Shown: positions 16,430-24,877 of the stretch, piece by piece | How the letters are laid out: each line of letters opens with the position of its first letter | How positions within the stretch are numbered: the stretch's first letter is position 1 | Assembly: GCF_003043945.1 (NCBI RefSeq) | Contig: NZ_PYXG01000002.1 | Span: forward strand, 434,001 to 498,000 | Direction of reading: 5' to 3' | Length of the DNA: 64,000 bases | From: Prevotella sp. oral taxon 376 | GTDB lineage: Bacteria; Bacteroidota; Bacteroidia; Bacteroidales; Bacteroidaceae | Program-made: the position numbers and the translations under genes | The notes under the pieces: model-generated | Seen by the model: only the letters and a program-made list of their open reading frames with translations | Told to the model about the DNA's origin: nothing | Database searches by the model: none

Positions 16430-17770
16430 TTAGTGAGGCATTTTCGGCATATTTTTCATGTTCGCCATCATGCCTTTCATCCCGCTTCCCGTAACCATTT
16501 TCATCATCTTGCGTGTCTGGTCGAACTGCTTGATGAGTCGATTTACTTCCTGGACATTCGTGCCGGACCCTTTGGCGATGCGCTGTCTGCGACTCGTATT
16601 CAGTAACGCGGGATTACTTCTCTCGGCAGGTGTCATGCTGTTTATGATGGCTTCAATACCTTTGAAGGCATTGTCGTCGATGTCCATTTCCCGGACGGCC
16701 TTGCCTACTCCCGGAATCATGGATGCCAAATCTTTCAGGTTACCCATCTTCTTGATTTGCTGGATTTGCTTCATGAAATCATTAAAATCAAACTGATTCT
16801 TCTGTATTTTCTTCTGAAGCTTCTTGGCTTCTTCCTCATCAAACTGCTCTTGAGCACGCTCCACGAGGCTGACCACATCGCCCATGCCCAGAATGCGATC
16901 GGCCATACGAGATGGATGGAACACATCGACAGCCTCCATTTTCTCGCCTATCCCGATAAACTTGATGGGCTTGGTAACAACCGTTCGAATGGAAAGAGCC
17001 GCTCCACCACGAGTATCACCATCAAGCTTTGTCAGGACAACGCCGTTAAAATCCAACCGGTCGTTGAACTCCTTGGCAGTATTCACGGCATCCTGACCCG
17101 TCATTGAGTCGACGACAAACAGCGTTTCATCTGGACTGACATGGTTTTTGAGGCTCTCTATCTCGTTCATCATCTGCTCGTCAATGGCCAGACGACCGGC
17201 GGTATCAACGATAACCACATCGTATCCCTTTGCCCTTGCTTCCTGAATGGCATGGTCGGCAATCTCGTTAACATTCTTATTCTCCGGCTCCGCATATACG
17301 GCAACACCCACTTGCCCGCCGACTACTTTCAGCTGTTCGATGGCCGCGGGACGATATACATCACATGCCACAAGCAAAGGCTTCTTGTTCTGCTTGGTCT
17401 TGAGCATGTTGGCCAGTTTGCCCGAGAAAGTAGTCTTACCAGAGCCTTGGAGACCAGACATCAGGATAATGGCAGGCTTCTGCGTGAGGTTAAGCCCCGC
17501 AGTCTCACCGCCCATGAGCTCGGCAAGCTCGTCGTGGACGATCTTGACCATCAGCTGACCGGGCTTGACGGCGGTCAGCACATTCATTCCCAAGGCCTTC
17601 TGCTTTACCGTATCGGTGAAAGACTTGGCCACCTTATAGTTCACATCGGCATCAAGCAGAGCCCTCCGGACATCCTTCAGGGTCTCTGCCACATTGATTT
17701 CGGTGATCTTTCCCTCACCCTTTAATATCTTAAAGGAACGCTCTAATCTGTCGCTTAGATTTTCAAACAT
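16430..17770 (-). CDS. ffh: Signal recognition particle GTPase Ffh
   Basis: 446-residue SRP54 protein. The N domain (1-90) is followed by the G domain with GLQGSGKTTFSGKLA (P-loop), DVYRPAAIEQL, DTAGRL and TKLDGDTRGGAAL. The methionine-rich M domain (about 300-446) binds 4.5S RNA and signal peptides. It delivers ribosomes to the FtsY/Sec machinery. It is the first gene of the minus-strand operon to the oxidoreductase. No SRP RNA gene was seen nearby. Confidence 0.97.
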   Translation of the reverse strand: MFENLSDRLERSFKILKGEGKITEINVAETLKDVRRALLDADVNYKVAKSFTDTVKQKALGMNVLTAVKPGQLMVKIVHDELAELMGGETAGLNLTQKPAIILMSGLQGSGKTTFSGKLANMLKTKQNKKPLLVACDVYRPAAIEQLKVVGGQVGVAVYAEPENKNVNEIADHAIQEARAKGYDVVIVDTAGRLAIDEQMMNEIESLKNHVSPDETLFVVDSMTGQDAVNTAKEFNDRLDFNGVVLTKLDGDTRGGAALSIRTVVTKPIKFIGIGEKMEAVDVFHPSRMADRILGMGDVVSLVERAQEQFDEEEAKKLQKKIQKNQFDFNDFMKQIQQIKKMGNLKDLASMIPGVGKAVREMDIDDNAFKGIEAIINSMTPAERSNPALLNTSRRQRIAKGSGTNVQEVNRLIKQFDQTRKMMKMVTGSGMKGMMANMKNMPKMPH

Positions 17771-17794
17771 TTCTCAGTACTTTTAATTCTTATG

Positions 17795-17802
17795 CAAATT
17801 TA
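17795..17802 (-). promoter_or_regulatory. -7 element of the ffh operon
   Basis: TAAATTTG (minus strand) lies 24 bp upstream of the ffh ATG. The rest of the 354-bp gap 17771-18124 contains the 22-bp array at 17972-18032 and no recognisable gene. Confidence 0.5.
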
Positions 17803-17971
17803 GTCAATTCCAAGGGAAATAAAGCATTTCCTTTCATGTTTTAAAATATTTTAAAATACACCCGCATCATTTCTCCACCCTCTGCATCGTTTCTGTCTGT
17901 CCCTATTATGAGCCGTAGATTTTCCTGCGGCTTGTTCCACATATTCTTACTAAAGGCAGTCTCCTCTTTAC

Positions 17972-18032
17972 TAAAACAGGCTGTTTCAGTCACTAAAACA
18001 GGCTATTTTAGTCAGTAAAACAGGCTGTTTTA
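17972..18032. repeat. 22-bp-pitch array, TAAAACAG-G-CTGTTTTA type, three units
   Basis: Units start at 17972, 17994 and 18016: TAAAACAGGCTGTTTCA, TAAAACAGGCTATTTTA and TAAAACAGGCTGTTTTA. The last is a perfect 17-bp palindrome around a central G. Spacers are GTCAC and GTCAG. A decayed fourth copy (ACTAAAGGCAGTCTCC) may precede it near 17949. The pitch matches the TTACA- and ACGGC-type arrays, but the arms differ completely. It lies between the start of ffh and the end of the SIMPL gene. Confidence 0.88.
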
Positions 18033-18124
18033 CTTTTCGGGAAGCCGCTGGCAAGATTCCCACCGGCCTCTAAGAGAGACTCCTCCGATGGCTTTTCGCC
18101 TTTCCTGCGGTCGCCTCCAGCACT

Positions 18125-18826
18125 TTAATTCTTCAAGGAATAGGTTACGGTCGTTACCACGCGCACCTTCTTGATATAAGGAGTATTGGCGTCGCGATCA
18201 TCGATTGAGAACTGTCCTTGGTCTGCGCTTTCTATCTTGTTGAGCTTCGAGCGACTGTTCTTGGCGAACTGCCGGGCTGTCTTCTCCGCATTCTCAATGG
18301 CCTCCTGCATCATGCGAGGCTTCATGTTCTTGAACGATACATACTCATAGAGCGTGGGATTCTCATAGTCGCCTTCAACGATAGCGATGCCCTGCTTAAG
18401 CAATTCGCCCTGACGAGACATGATGCCGCGAATCAGCCTCACATTTCTGGAGGTAACGGTAATGATCGAAGTGATGTTATATCTATAGTCCCGCCTGTTG
18501 TCGGAATACTGGCTGGCTTCCATGTCTATCACCTTCGGCGCATTCATTACGATCTCGGTGTCCTTCACGCCATTCTTCAGAAGGAAGGACTTGATCTTTG
18601 CCTCCTTTTCGGCTATCTTACTATAAAGCTCGGGGAGGTCGTTTCCCATTTCCTTCGTAGGTATCGGCCATGTTACCTTATCCGCCTCGACCTCTCGTTC
18701 CGATAGCCCCTTGACGGTAACCTTGCGGTCTTTATTCGTAAAATCGTCGATTCCCCATTTGATGCAAACGCCCAAGACGATTACTCCGAAGGCGATGATG
18801 GCAGCTTCTATGATATGATTCTTCAT
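18125..18826 (-). CDS. SIMPL-domain (DUF541) envelope protein
   Basis: 233 residues. An N-terminal membrane anchor (about 5-25, IIEAAIIAFGVIVLGVCIKW) precedes a SIMPL/DUF541 domain: VTVKGLSEREVEADKVTWPI near the start and a repeated V.VVTTVTYSL strand at the end. The bulk should be periplasmic. Family members are linked to oxidative-stress tolerance and, in one case, immune signalling, but their biochemical role is unsettled. It is a single-gene unit with its own -7 element. Confidence 0.8.
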   Translation of the reverse strand: MKNHIIEAAIIAFGVIVLGVCIKWGIDDFTNKDRKVTVKGLSEREVEADKVTWPIPTKEMGNDLPELYSKIAEKEAKIKSFLLKNGVKDTEIVMNAPKVIDMEASQYSDNRRDYRYNITSIITVTSRNVRLIRGIMSRQGELLKQGIAIVEGDYENPTLYEYVSFKNMKPRMMQEAIENAEKTARQFAKNSRSKLNKIESADQGQFSIDDRDANTPYIKKVRVVTTVTYSLKN

Positions 18827-18848
18827 AATTTCTCGTTTTTATATGTTG

Positions 18849-18856
18849 CAAAGATA
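18849..18856 (-). promoter_or_regulatory. -7 element of the SIMPL gene
   Basis: TATCTTTG (minus strand) lies 22 bp upstream of the ATG at 18826. Confidence 0.6.
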
Positions 18857-18882
18857 GGTATTTATTCTGAATCAAACAATAT

Positions 18883-19824
18883 TTATTGGCGGAATTTTGA
18901 AATTAAGGGAAGATGGTCGCTGAATCCGTTTTTCCAATGCGCGCCATAGTAGTTTCGTTTCGGGCGGATACCGCCATACTTGTCGTCTTCCTCCAACAGG
19001 AAGGGAAAGTCTCCTATCCTGCATTCCACAAAACGGTTCAGGAGGCTCTCCGAGCACAGGATATGGTCGATGGAATCCCATTCCCCCTGATACCGGTAGG
19101 TGGCCTTTGCCCCGTTCGCTCCCCTTGCCCCCTTGGAAACATCCGTCAACCGATGGGCAAGCAGCAACCGGATGGACTTATCGGAACAATTATCATTAAA
19201 ATCGCCGGCTATCAGGATCTTGGCCTCGGGCGACAGCGCACGGAGGGAGTCGACGGCCTCCAAGAGCCTCCGGGCCACCTGCAGGCGATGGGGCTGTGTC
19301 GCCTTGACGCCGCCTGAGCGACTGGGAGCATGAACCACGAAAACATGCAGGGTGTCTCCCGTTATCACCTGTCCGCTCGCATACAGTATGTCGCGCGTAG
19401 GACGCATGCCTTTCAAGGGACTGACACGGATGGAATGGTGGCTGACAAGCCGGAACGACATCGGAGAATACAGCAAGGCTACATCTATCCCACGGACATC
19501 AGGGGAATTTGTCATGACATATTCATATCCCGCTTTCCGCAAGAGCGACTTCCGGGTGAGGCCGGCCATCACGCTGTCGTTCTCTACTTCGCACAAGGCA
19601 ACCATGTCAGGCAGCTGCCAGTCGCCGTCCTGTTCTCCGCAGGCAATAATCTCCTGCCCGATATGATTCAGCTTCTGCCAGTAACGATAGTGGTTCCAAT
19701 GCCGCCAGCTATCGGGCTGAAATTCCTGATCTTGTTTCAGGGAGTCGTGCTCGCAATCAAAGAGATTCTCACAATTAAGTTCTACGAATGTGAAAAAACT
19801 TAGCAATAAAACCGCAACTGACAT
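18883..19824 (-). CDS. Secreted endonuclease/exonuclease/phosphatase-family protein
   Basis: 313 residues. A very short hydrophobic leader (VAVLLLSFFTFVEL) runs straight into the EEP fold. Motifs: NCENLFD (metal Asn/Glu), LCEVEN, RGIDVALLY, VVHAPSRSGG, LIAGDFND, WDSIDHIL and the C-terminal SDHLP with catalytic Asp/His. The active site looks complete. The substrate (DNA, phosphoinositide or another phosphodiester) is unknown. tyrA ends 14 bp upstream, so it may be read from the aromatic operon. Confidence 0.82.
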   Translation of the reverse strand: MSVAVLLLSFFTFVELNCENLFDCEHDSLKQDQEFQPDSWRHWNHYRYWQKLNHIGQEIIACGEQDGDWQLPDMVALCEVENDSVMAGLTRKSLLRKAGYEYVMTNSPDVRGIDVALLYSPMSFRLVSHHSIRVSPLKGMRPTRDILYASGQVITGDTLHVFVVHAPSRSGGVKATQPHRLQVARRLLEAVDSLRALSPEAKILIAGDFNDNCSDKSIRLLLAHRLTDVSKGARGANGAKATYRYQGEWDSIDHILCSESLLNRFVECRIGDFPFLLEEDDKYGGIRPKRNYYGAHWKNGFSDHLPLISKFRQ

Positions 19825-19838
19825 GCCCTCCTCCTTCC

Positions 19839-20615
19839 TTATTCTTTCACATGACCACGAATCTTGCCAAGATACCGCTTCATGCCGTCGGCATCCTTCG
19901 TGTCGATTATCTCCAGCAGCTCCTTCAGTTCCGTACGAATTTGAGTTACCTGGTCATGCGTATAAGGATTGAAGAGTATCTCCTGAAGCAGATAGTCGTC
20001 CTCGCTCAGCACCCCCTTCGCTATCTTCATATGCCGTTTGAATGTGGTTCCCGGGGCATCCTGATGCTTCATCACCGCCGCAAACACAAAGGTCGATACA
20101 AAGGGAATGCTCAGCGAGTAGGCCACGGTCTTGTCATGCTCCTCAAAAGTATACTCATAGATGTTCAGTCCCAGCTTCGAATAGAGGTCCTTGAAGAAAA
20201 TCCTACCCATGTAATCACCTTCCTTAATGATAATGGCATTTTCCTCGGAGAGCTGATTGAGATTGGCAAAAGTAGGGCCGAACATCGGGTGAGTGGATAC
20301 ATAACGATGGCCGCTATGCTCATAAAAAACCTTCAACCCCGTCTTGACCGAACTGATATCGCTAATGATACAGTCGTCTGAAATATAGGGCATAACCTCC
20401 TCGAAGGCCGGGATTGTATACTTCACGGTTACCGCATTGATAACCAACTCCGGGTTAAATTCAGCAATTTCTCCTAAAGTCGTAAACCTCTGGCAGTTAT
20501 AAGTGAACCTCATCCGCTTCGGATCTTTCTCGAAAACGGCCATTTCATGCTCAAAACTGAGCAGGTCGAGGAAGAAACTTCCCATCTTGCCTGCCCCTAA
20601 AACCAATATCCTCAT
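19839..20615 (-). CDS. tyrA: Prephenate dehydrogenase (TyrA type)
   Basis: 258-residue NAD(P)-dependent enzyme of the tyrosine branch, converting prephenate to 4-hydroxyphenylpyruvate. The Rossmann motif is VLGAGKMGSFF. DISSVKTGL and STHPMFGPT are the family's substrate-binding segments. The protein is shorter than many TyrA proteins, with a helical C-terminus and no ACT or chorismate mutase domain; the mutase is supplied by the preceding gene, 1 bp away. It is the last enzyme gene of the aromatic operon. Confidence 0.9.
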   Translation of the reverse strand: MRILVLGAGKMGSFFLDLLSFEHEMAVFEKDPKRMRFTYNCQRFTTLGEIAEFNPELVINAVTVKYTIPAFEEVMPYISDDCIISDISSVKTGLKVFYEHSGHRYVSTHPMFGPTFANLNQLSEENAIIIKEGDYMGRIFFKDLYSKLGLNIYEYTFEEHDKTVAYSLSIPFVSTFVFAAVMKHQDAPGTTFKRHMKIAKGVLSEDDYLLQEILFNPYTHDQVTQIRTELKELLEIIDTKDADGMKRYLGKIRGHVKE

Positions 20616-20616
20616 C

Positions 20617-21696
20617 CTACTTATTGATTATCTCCATCTGTTGACGCACACTCTCTTCATGGACGCCTTCAAACACCTTGGCTATAAACTTTGCATCCAT
20701 CCCCATCAAACTGCCTTGCGCACCGCGCTTTTCCAAGATCTCATTATAGCGGTTTGCCTGGAAAACCGTCATGTTATGCTCTTTCTTATATTGGCCGATT
20801 TCACGGCAAACCCGCATTCGCTTGGCCAACAATTCCATCAAGTCGTTGTCCAATTCATCAATCTGCTTACGCAGGAGGGTGATTCCCTCGGTCGTAGAAT
20901 GCTCATCCCTGACAACCAAAAGGCTCAGAATGTAATCCAAGACATCAGGAGCGACCTGCTGTTTGGCGTCGCTCCATGCGGCGTCCGGATTGCAATGGCT
21001 CTCGATAATCAGGCCGTCGAATCCAAGATCCATGGCCTGCTGGCACAAGGGAGCTATCAAGTCGCGACGGCCACCGATGTGGCTCGGGTCGCAAATCAAT
21101 GGCAGACCGGGAATCCTTCGGTGCAGCTCCATTGGAATCTGCCACATAGGAAGATTCCGGTAAATCTTCTGGTCGTAGCTCGAAAAGCCCCGATGAATGG
21201 CAGCCAAACGCTTGATACCTGCCTGGTTGATACGCTCCATGGCGCCAATCCAGAGTTCTAAATCCGGATTTACAGGGTTCTTGACAAAGACCGGAATGTC
21301 TACCCCCCGCAGGGAATCTGCCAAATCCTGCATGGCAAAGGGGTTTGCCGAAGTACGGGCTCCTATCCACAGGATGTCTATTCCATATTTCAGGCAGAGC
21401 TCCACATGCTCCGGCTTCGCGACCTCAGTAGTTATGCGCATGCCGGTTTCTTCTTTCACCTGCTTCATCCAGCCCAGGGCCTCCTCGCCCTTTCCCTCGA
21501 ATCCACCTGGTTTTGTGCGTGGTTTCCACACACCGGCACGAAAGTTATGACAGCCTTTCCGGGCTAATTCCCGGGCTGTGGACATCACCTGCTCCTCTGT
21601 TTCGGCGGAACAGGGCCCCGCGATCACAAACGGACGCTCGTTATCACTCGGTAAATTTAAAGGTCGGAGATCTAATTCCATATGCTTATCTTTCAT
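20617..21696 (-). CDS. Bifunctional DAHP synthase / chorismate mutase
   Basis: 359 residues. Residues 1-260 are a type I-beta DAHP synthase (FVIAGPCSAE, FRAGVWKPRTKPGGFEG, DPSHIGGRRD, ESHCNPD). It condenses PEP and erythrose-4-phosphate at the entry to the shikimate pathway. Residues about 270-355 form an AroQ chorismate mutase (LRKQIDELDNDLMELLAKRM), which makes prephenate. One chain therefore has the first and a branch-point activity and sits between pheA and tyrA. The start could also be ATG at 21681 (MELDLRPL). Confidence 0.94.
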   Translation of the reverse strand: MKDKHMELDLRPLNLPSDNERPFVIAGPCSAETEEQVMSTARELARKGCHNFRAGVWKPRTKPGGFEGKGEEALGWMKQVKEETGMRITTEVAKPEHVELCLKYGIDILWIGARTSANPFAMQDLADSLRGVDIPVFVKNPVNPDLELWIGAMERINQAGIKRLAAIHRGFSSYDQKIYRNLPMWQIPMELHRRIPGLPLICDPSHIGGRRDLIAPLCQQAMDLGFDGLIIESHCNPDAAWSDAKQQVAPDVLDYILSLLVVRDEHSTTEGITLLRKQIDELDNDLMELLAKRMRVCREIGQYKKEHNMTVFQANRYNEILEKRGAQGSLMGMDAKFIAKVFEGVHEESVRQQMEIINK

Positions 21697-21733
21697 TTTG
21701 TTCTCTATCCGGGCATTTCATTTCTTGTTGTCT

Positions 21734-22906
21734 CTACCACTCCAACGCCTCGATTCTGCGAAGAGCTTCCTCCATCTTTTCATTCTTGGCGCAGAGCGAG
21801 ATCCGTATGTAGCGATTCCCATTGCTTCCAAAGATAAAGCCCGGGGTTATGAAAACCCGTGCCTTATGCAACACGCGCTCCGTCAGTTCCTCTACATTCC
21901 CGTAACAGTCAGGTATCTTTCCCCACAAGAACATTCCCACCTGGCGGGTGTCGAAACTGCATCCGAGGGTCTCCATGATCTTTTCCGCAATACGGCGACG
22001 GTGCTTATAGACCTCCACATTATACTCATGGTGCCACTCCGGGCTATTGGTATTATAGGCTTCTGCGGCCGCGAGCTGTATTCCCCTGAAGGTTCCGGAG
22101 TCTATATTGCTCTTGATTTTCAGTATCCAGCTGATAAAGGTCGCGTTCGAGGCACACAATCCGACACGCCACCCCGGCATATTGAAACTCTTGGACATGG
22201 AATTGAGCTCAATGCAGCAGTCCTTTGCCCCGGGCACTTGCAATAATGAGAGGGGGCGCTCGTTGAGAATCAAGGAATAAGGATTATCGTTCACCACGAC
22301 AATACGGTGTTTTTTTGCAAATCCAACAAGCCTCTCATAGGTTTCCATGCTGGCATTTCCACCCGTCGGCATATTGGGATAATTGGTCCAGATGAGCTTC
22401 ACATCCGCCAGATCCATCGCTTCAAGTTCCTCGAAGTCAGGCTGCCATCCGTTATCCTCACGAAGATGATAGTTCACGATCTTTGCCCCCAGAATCTTGC
22501 TGAGCGATGTATAGGTGGGATAGCCCGGATTAGGAACCAGCACCTTTTCACCTGGGTTCACAAAGGCAAGCGTTACATGGAGTATGCCTTCCTTGCTTCC
22601 AATCAGAGGTTGAATCTCGCTTTTCGGGTCTAAATCTACCTGATACCACTTTCTGTAGAAGCCGGCCATTGCTTCGCGAAGCTCCGGTGTCCCGATGGTC
22701 GGCTGATATCCGTGCGCATCCGGATTACGGGCCACCTCACAAAGTTTTGCGATCGTCTGCCCTGAGGGCGGCATATCCGGACTGCCAATGGCAAGACTGA
22801 TGATGTTCCGGCCCTCCGCGTTGAGCCGGGCGACCTCCTTCAACTTGCGAGAGAAATAATATTCCTCGATGTGCGATACGCGATCGGCTGGTCTAACATT
22901 GTTCAT
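21734..22906 (-). CDS. Class I/II PLP aminotransferase of the aromatic operon
   Basis: 390-residue fold-type I aminotransferase. The PLP lysine is in NSMSKSFNMPGWRVG, and LVPNPGYPTY, WTNYPNMPTGG and the C-terminal RYIRISL arginine are typical. Its place between pheA and DAHP synthase/CM suggests it makes phenylalanine/tyrosine from the 2-oxoacids, or arogenate from prephenate. The first ATG is at 22906; the codon at 22915 is TTG. It overlaps the end of pheA by 14 bp. Confidence 0.88.
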   Translation of the reverse strand: MNNVRPADRVSHIEEYYFSRKLKEVARLNAEGRNIISLAIGSPDMPPSGQTIAKLCEVARNPDAHGYQPTIGTPELREAMAGFYRKWYQVDLDPKSEIQPLIGSKEGILHVTLAFVNPGEKVLVPNPGYPTYTSLSKILGAKIVNYHLREDNGWQPDFEELEAMDLADVKLIWTNYPNMPTGGNASMETYERLVGFAKKHRIVVVNDNPYSLILNERPLSLLQVPGAKDCCIELNSMSKSFNMPGWRVGLCASNATFISWILKIKSNIDSGTFRGIQLAAAEAYNTNSPEWHHEYNVEVYKHRRRIAEKIMETLGCSFDTRQVGMFLWGKIPDCYGNVEELTERVLHKARVFITPGFIFGSNGNRYIRISLCAKNEKMEEALRRIEALEW

Positions 22907-23723
22907 ATTCTCCAATAATCTTTAGTTCTTTGGTCAATGGGATTATCGCGTCAATCGACTGGCGGTAGCGAGTCAGATCCTCAAAGGTAACATCCACATA
23001 GAACAGATACTCCCATTCGTGTCCGATAATAGGCAGAGACTGTATCTTCGTAAGGTTGATATCGTAGAAAGAAAGGATTGTCAGCACCTTGGAAAGACTA
23101 CCCTCCGAATGAGGAAGGGAGAACACGAGGCTTGCCTTATTCGAACTGTTCAACGGTCGGAGAAAGTCTGCCTTCCGAGGGTCCGACACGATGAGGAAGC
23201 GCGTGAAATTATGCTTATTGTCCTCTATATGATCTTCCAGCACTCTCAGTCCGTACATCTTGGCGGCATCCGAATGGCAAATGGCAGCCCACCCCCTACA
23301 CAAATTCCTGCTGATATACTCCGCGCTCCCTGCCGTATCCTCACTTTCCACGGCCTTCATCGCGGGATGTCTCGCCAGGAAAGAACGGCATTGCATCAAG
23401 GCAACGGGGTGAGAGTGCACCTCATTGACGGTATCCCAGTCGTCATCGGGCAGACAGCAGATGCAATGCTGTATATGAAGCTTGTATTCTCCTACGATGG
23501 TTGTGTCCGAAGCCCGCAACAAGTCATAGTTGTGCAGCAAACTTCCCGCGATGGTATTCTCGATGGCAATCAGTCCTATCACCGTGGGATCACGCTTGAT
23601 ATTCTCGAAAATCTGTTCGAAAGTGGCGCAACAAATCGGCTGGATTTGTTCTTCCGGGAAATACTGATGGGCTGCTATATCGTGGAAAGAGCCCCTGAGT
23701 CCTTGGATGGCAATTCGCTTCAT
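22893..23723 (-). CDS. pheA: Prephenate dehydratase
   Basis: 276 residues. The catalytic PDT domain (1-190) has IQGLRGSFHDIAA, ENTIAGSLLHNYDLL, VHSHPVALMQC and the NKHNFTRFLIV motif containing the TRF triad. The ACT domain (about 195-275) has SLVFSLPHSEGSLSKVL and LTKIQSLPI, for feedback inhibition by phenylalanine. It makes phenylpyruvate. First gene of the aromatic operon, directly behind the attenuator at 23740-23828. Control is therefore predicted at two levels: attenuation and ACT-mediated feedback. Confidence 0.95.
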   Translation of the reverse strand: MKRIAIQGLRGSFHDIAAHQYFPEEQIQPICCATFEQIFENIKRDPTVIGLIAIENTIAGSLLHNYDLLRASDTTIVGEYKLHIQHCICCLPDDDWDTVNEVHSHPVALMQCRSFLARHPAMKAVESEDTAGSAEYISRNLCRGWAAICHSDAAKMYGLRVLEDHIEDNKHNFTRFLIVSDPRKADFLRPLNSSNKASLVFSLPHSEGSLSKVLTILSFYDINLTKIQSLPIIGHEWEYLFYVDVTFEDLTRYRQSIDAIIPLTKELKIIGEYEQC

Positions 23724-23739
23724 TTCGTCTTCAGTATGG

Positions 23740-23770
23740 AAAATCCCGCTCCAAATTACATGAAGCGGGA
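23740..23770 (-). terminator. Attenuator terminator of the pheA operon
   Basis: On the minus strand TCCCGCT (23770-23764) and AGCGGGA (23750-23744) form a GC-rich stem followed by TTTT (23743-23740). It ends 17 bp before the pheA ATG. The 5' arm extended to TCCCGCTTCA (23770-23761) is a perfect 10-nt complement of TGAAGCGGGA at 23828-23819 in the leader coding sequence, so terminator and antiterminator are mutually exclusive. Confidence 0.88.
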
Positions 23771-23806
23771 CCTTTTTAGTTTCTTTATTTTACCATAAGT
23801 TGAAAT

Positions 23807-23884
23807 CTACACGCAACTTCCCGCTTCACAATTACTTGCAAAGTAAAAATAAAAGTAGTAAAAAGATGCGTATAATTTCATCAT
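23807..23884 (-). CDS. Phe/Tyr-rich leader peptide of the pheA operon
   Basis: A 25-residue ORF from ATG 23884 (a second ATG follows at once) to TAG 23807-23809. Nine residues are Phe or Tyr, eight of them in the unbroken run FYYFYFYF at positions 8-15. Codons 20-22 (Glu-Ala-Gly) contain TGAAGCGGGA, the antiterminator arm. A ribosome stalled in the aromatic run stops about 14 nt short of this arm and leaves it free; one reaching the stop codon covers it. This is the classical logic of ribosome-mediated attenuation by charged tRNA-Phe and tRNA-Tyr. Confidence 0.88.
   Translation of the reverse strand: MMKLYASFYYFYFYFASNCEAGSCV
23819..23828 (-). promoter_or_regulatory. Antiterminator arm within the leader peptide gene
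   Basis: TGAAGCGGGA on the minus strand is fully complementary to TCCCGCTTCA at 23770-23761. Pairing would leave about 48 nt between the arms and would sequester the 5' arm of the terminator, allowing read-through into pheA. Confidence 0.85.
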
Positions 23885-23912
23885 GATTCCTTGCTTTTTC
23901 TGTTTATTATTG

Positions 23913-23944
23913 CAAAAATAGTGTTTTTATTTGGTTTCCACAAA
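23913..23944 (-). promoter_or_regulatory. Promoter of the pheA operon
   Basis: Minus strand: TTTG at 23944-23941 and TATTTTTG at 23920-23913, with 20 bp between them, an exact Bacteroidota promoter layout. The leader-peptide ATG is 28 bp downstream. The remainder of the interval up to 23987 is AT-rich spacer. Confidence 0.75.
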
Positions 23945-23987
23945 CATTTCAAAAGATTTCTTTATAAAATTCTTTCGATCGTCCTTC

Positions 23988-24854
23988 CTATAGCCCAAAA
24001 GGGTTGATATTCCGATAGGCATCCTCCGTCTTTTGCTGAATATCTTCTTTTCCCGTTCCTTCGTTTTGAACCGGATTAAGCTCAAGAACGGCATTCATGT
24101 CTTCCTCCGCTCCTCTCTTGTCGCCCAAACCAAGCCTTATCGCGCCTCTTTCCTTAAACGCGGCTATGCAGAAAGGGTTGAGTTCTATCACCTTATTATA
24201 TATACCGACCGCCTCGTCGTGCATTCCCTGCGCCTCGAGAACCCGTGCCTTGAGCAACAAGGCATCCTCATTCTCCGGGTCGTGTTCCATCAGATAGTCC
24301 GCGTCCTGGGCAGCCCCCTCCGCGTCATTCACCTCCAGGAGGATTTCCCCTCGCAGCAGATGGGCGTCCCCGTGGTTTTCCCGCAAGGTGATGGCCTTGG
24401 TGAGCATTGCCACCGCATTCGTCCGGTCGCCCTGCCCCCTACAGGCACGGGCATAGAGATAGAGTGCCCGCGGATCGTCTTTGTTTATCAAAAGAGCATT
24501 CTCGCATGCGTGTGCCATCGCGCCATAGTCCTCCATCATGAACGCAACATGTGCCATGCGAAGATATATTTCCTCATTGTCAGGCTGTGCCTCGGCCAGT
24601 TTCCGGAGTTGTTCGAACGCCGGAAGGAGTTCATTATTCTGAATGAAGGCCTGCGAAAGATAGTCTCGACACTCAAGGTCTTCCCGTATTTCGAGGGCAT
24701 GCACGAAGCACCTGATGGCCTGTTGCCACTGATTCATGTGCAAGGCCTTTACTCCGTCGTACTTCAAGACATCAAAATTACGCGCCTGCTCCTCCTGTTT
24801 TTTCTCCTCGGAGGTTTCCTCCCTTCCTCCGAACAACGCCTTAAAGAAATTCAT
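23988..24854 (-). CDS. TPR-repeat protein
   Basis: 288 residues without a signal peptide. After a charged N-terminal stretch (REETSEEKKQEEQ) about six TPR units fill residues 30-265, for example WQQAIRCFVHALEIREDLE, EIYLRMAHVAFMMEDYGAM and DEAVGIYNKVIELNPF. It is predicted to be a cytosolic scaffold; no partner is indicated. It is separated from pheA by an independent promoter, and lies 23 bp downstream of the secreted protein gene, with which it may be co-transcribed. Confidence 0.75.
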   Translation of the reverse strand: MNFFKALFGGREETSEEKKQEEQARNFDVLKYDGVKALHMNQWQQAIRCFVHALEIREDLECRDYLSQAFIQNNELLPAFEQLRKLAEAQPDNEEIYLRMAHVAFMMEDYGAMAHACENALLINKDDPRALYLYARACRGQGDRTNAVAMLTKAITLRENHGDAHLLRGEILLEVNDAEGAAQDADYLMEHDPENEDALLLKARVLEAQGMHDEAVGIYNKVIELNPFCIAAFKERGAIRLGLGDKRGAEEDMNAVLELNPVQNEGTGKEDIQQKTEDAYRNINPFGL

Positions 24855-24877
24855 CTCTTCTCTTGATTTATCGATTC

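Noticed and set aside
4003..18032. CRISPR interpretation of the 22-bp arrays
   Set aside because: Units are degenerate, spacers are only 5 bp, copy number is three or four, and no cas genes are present.
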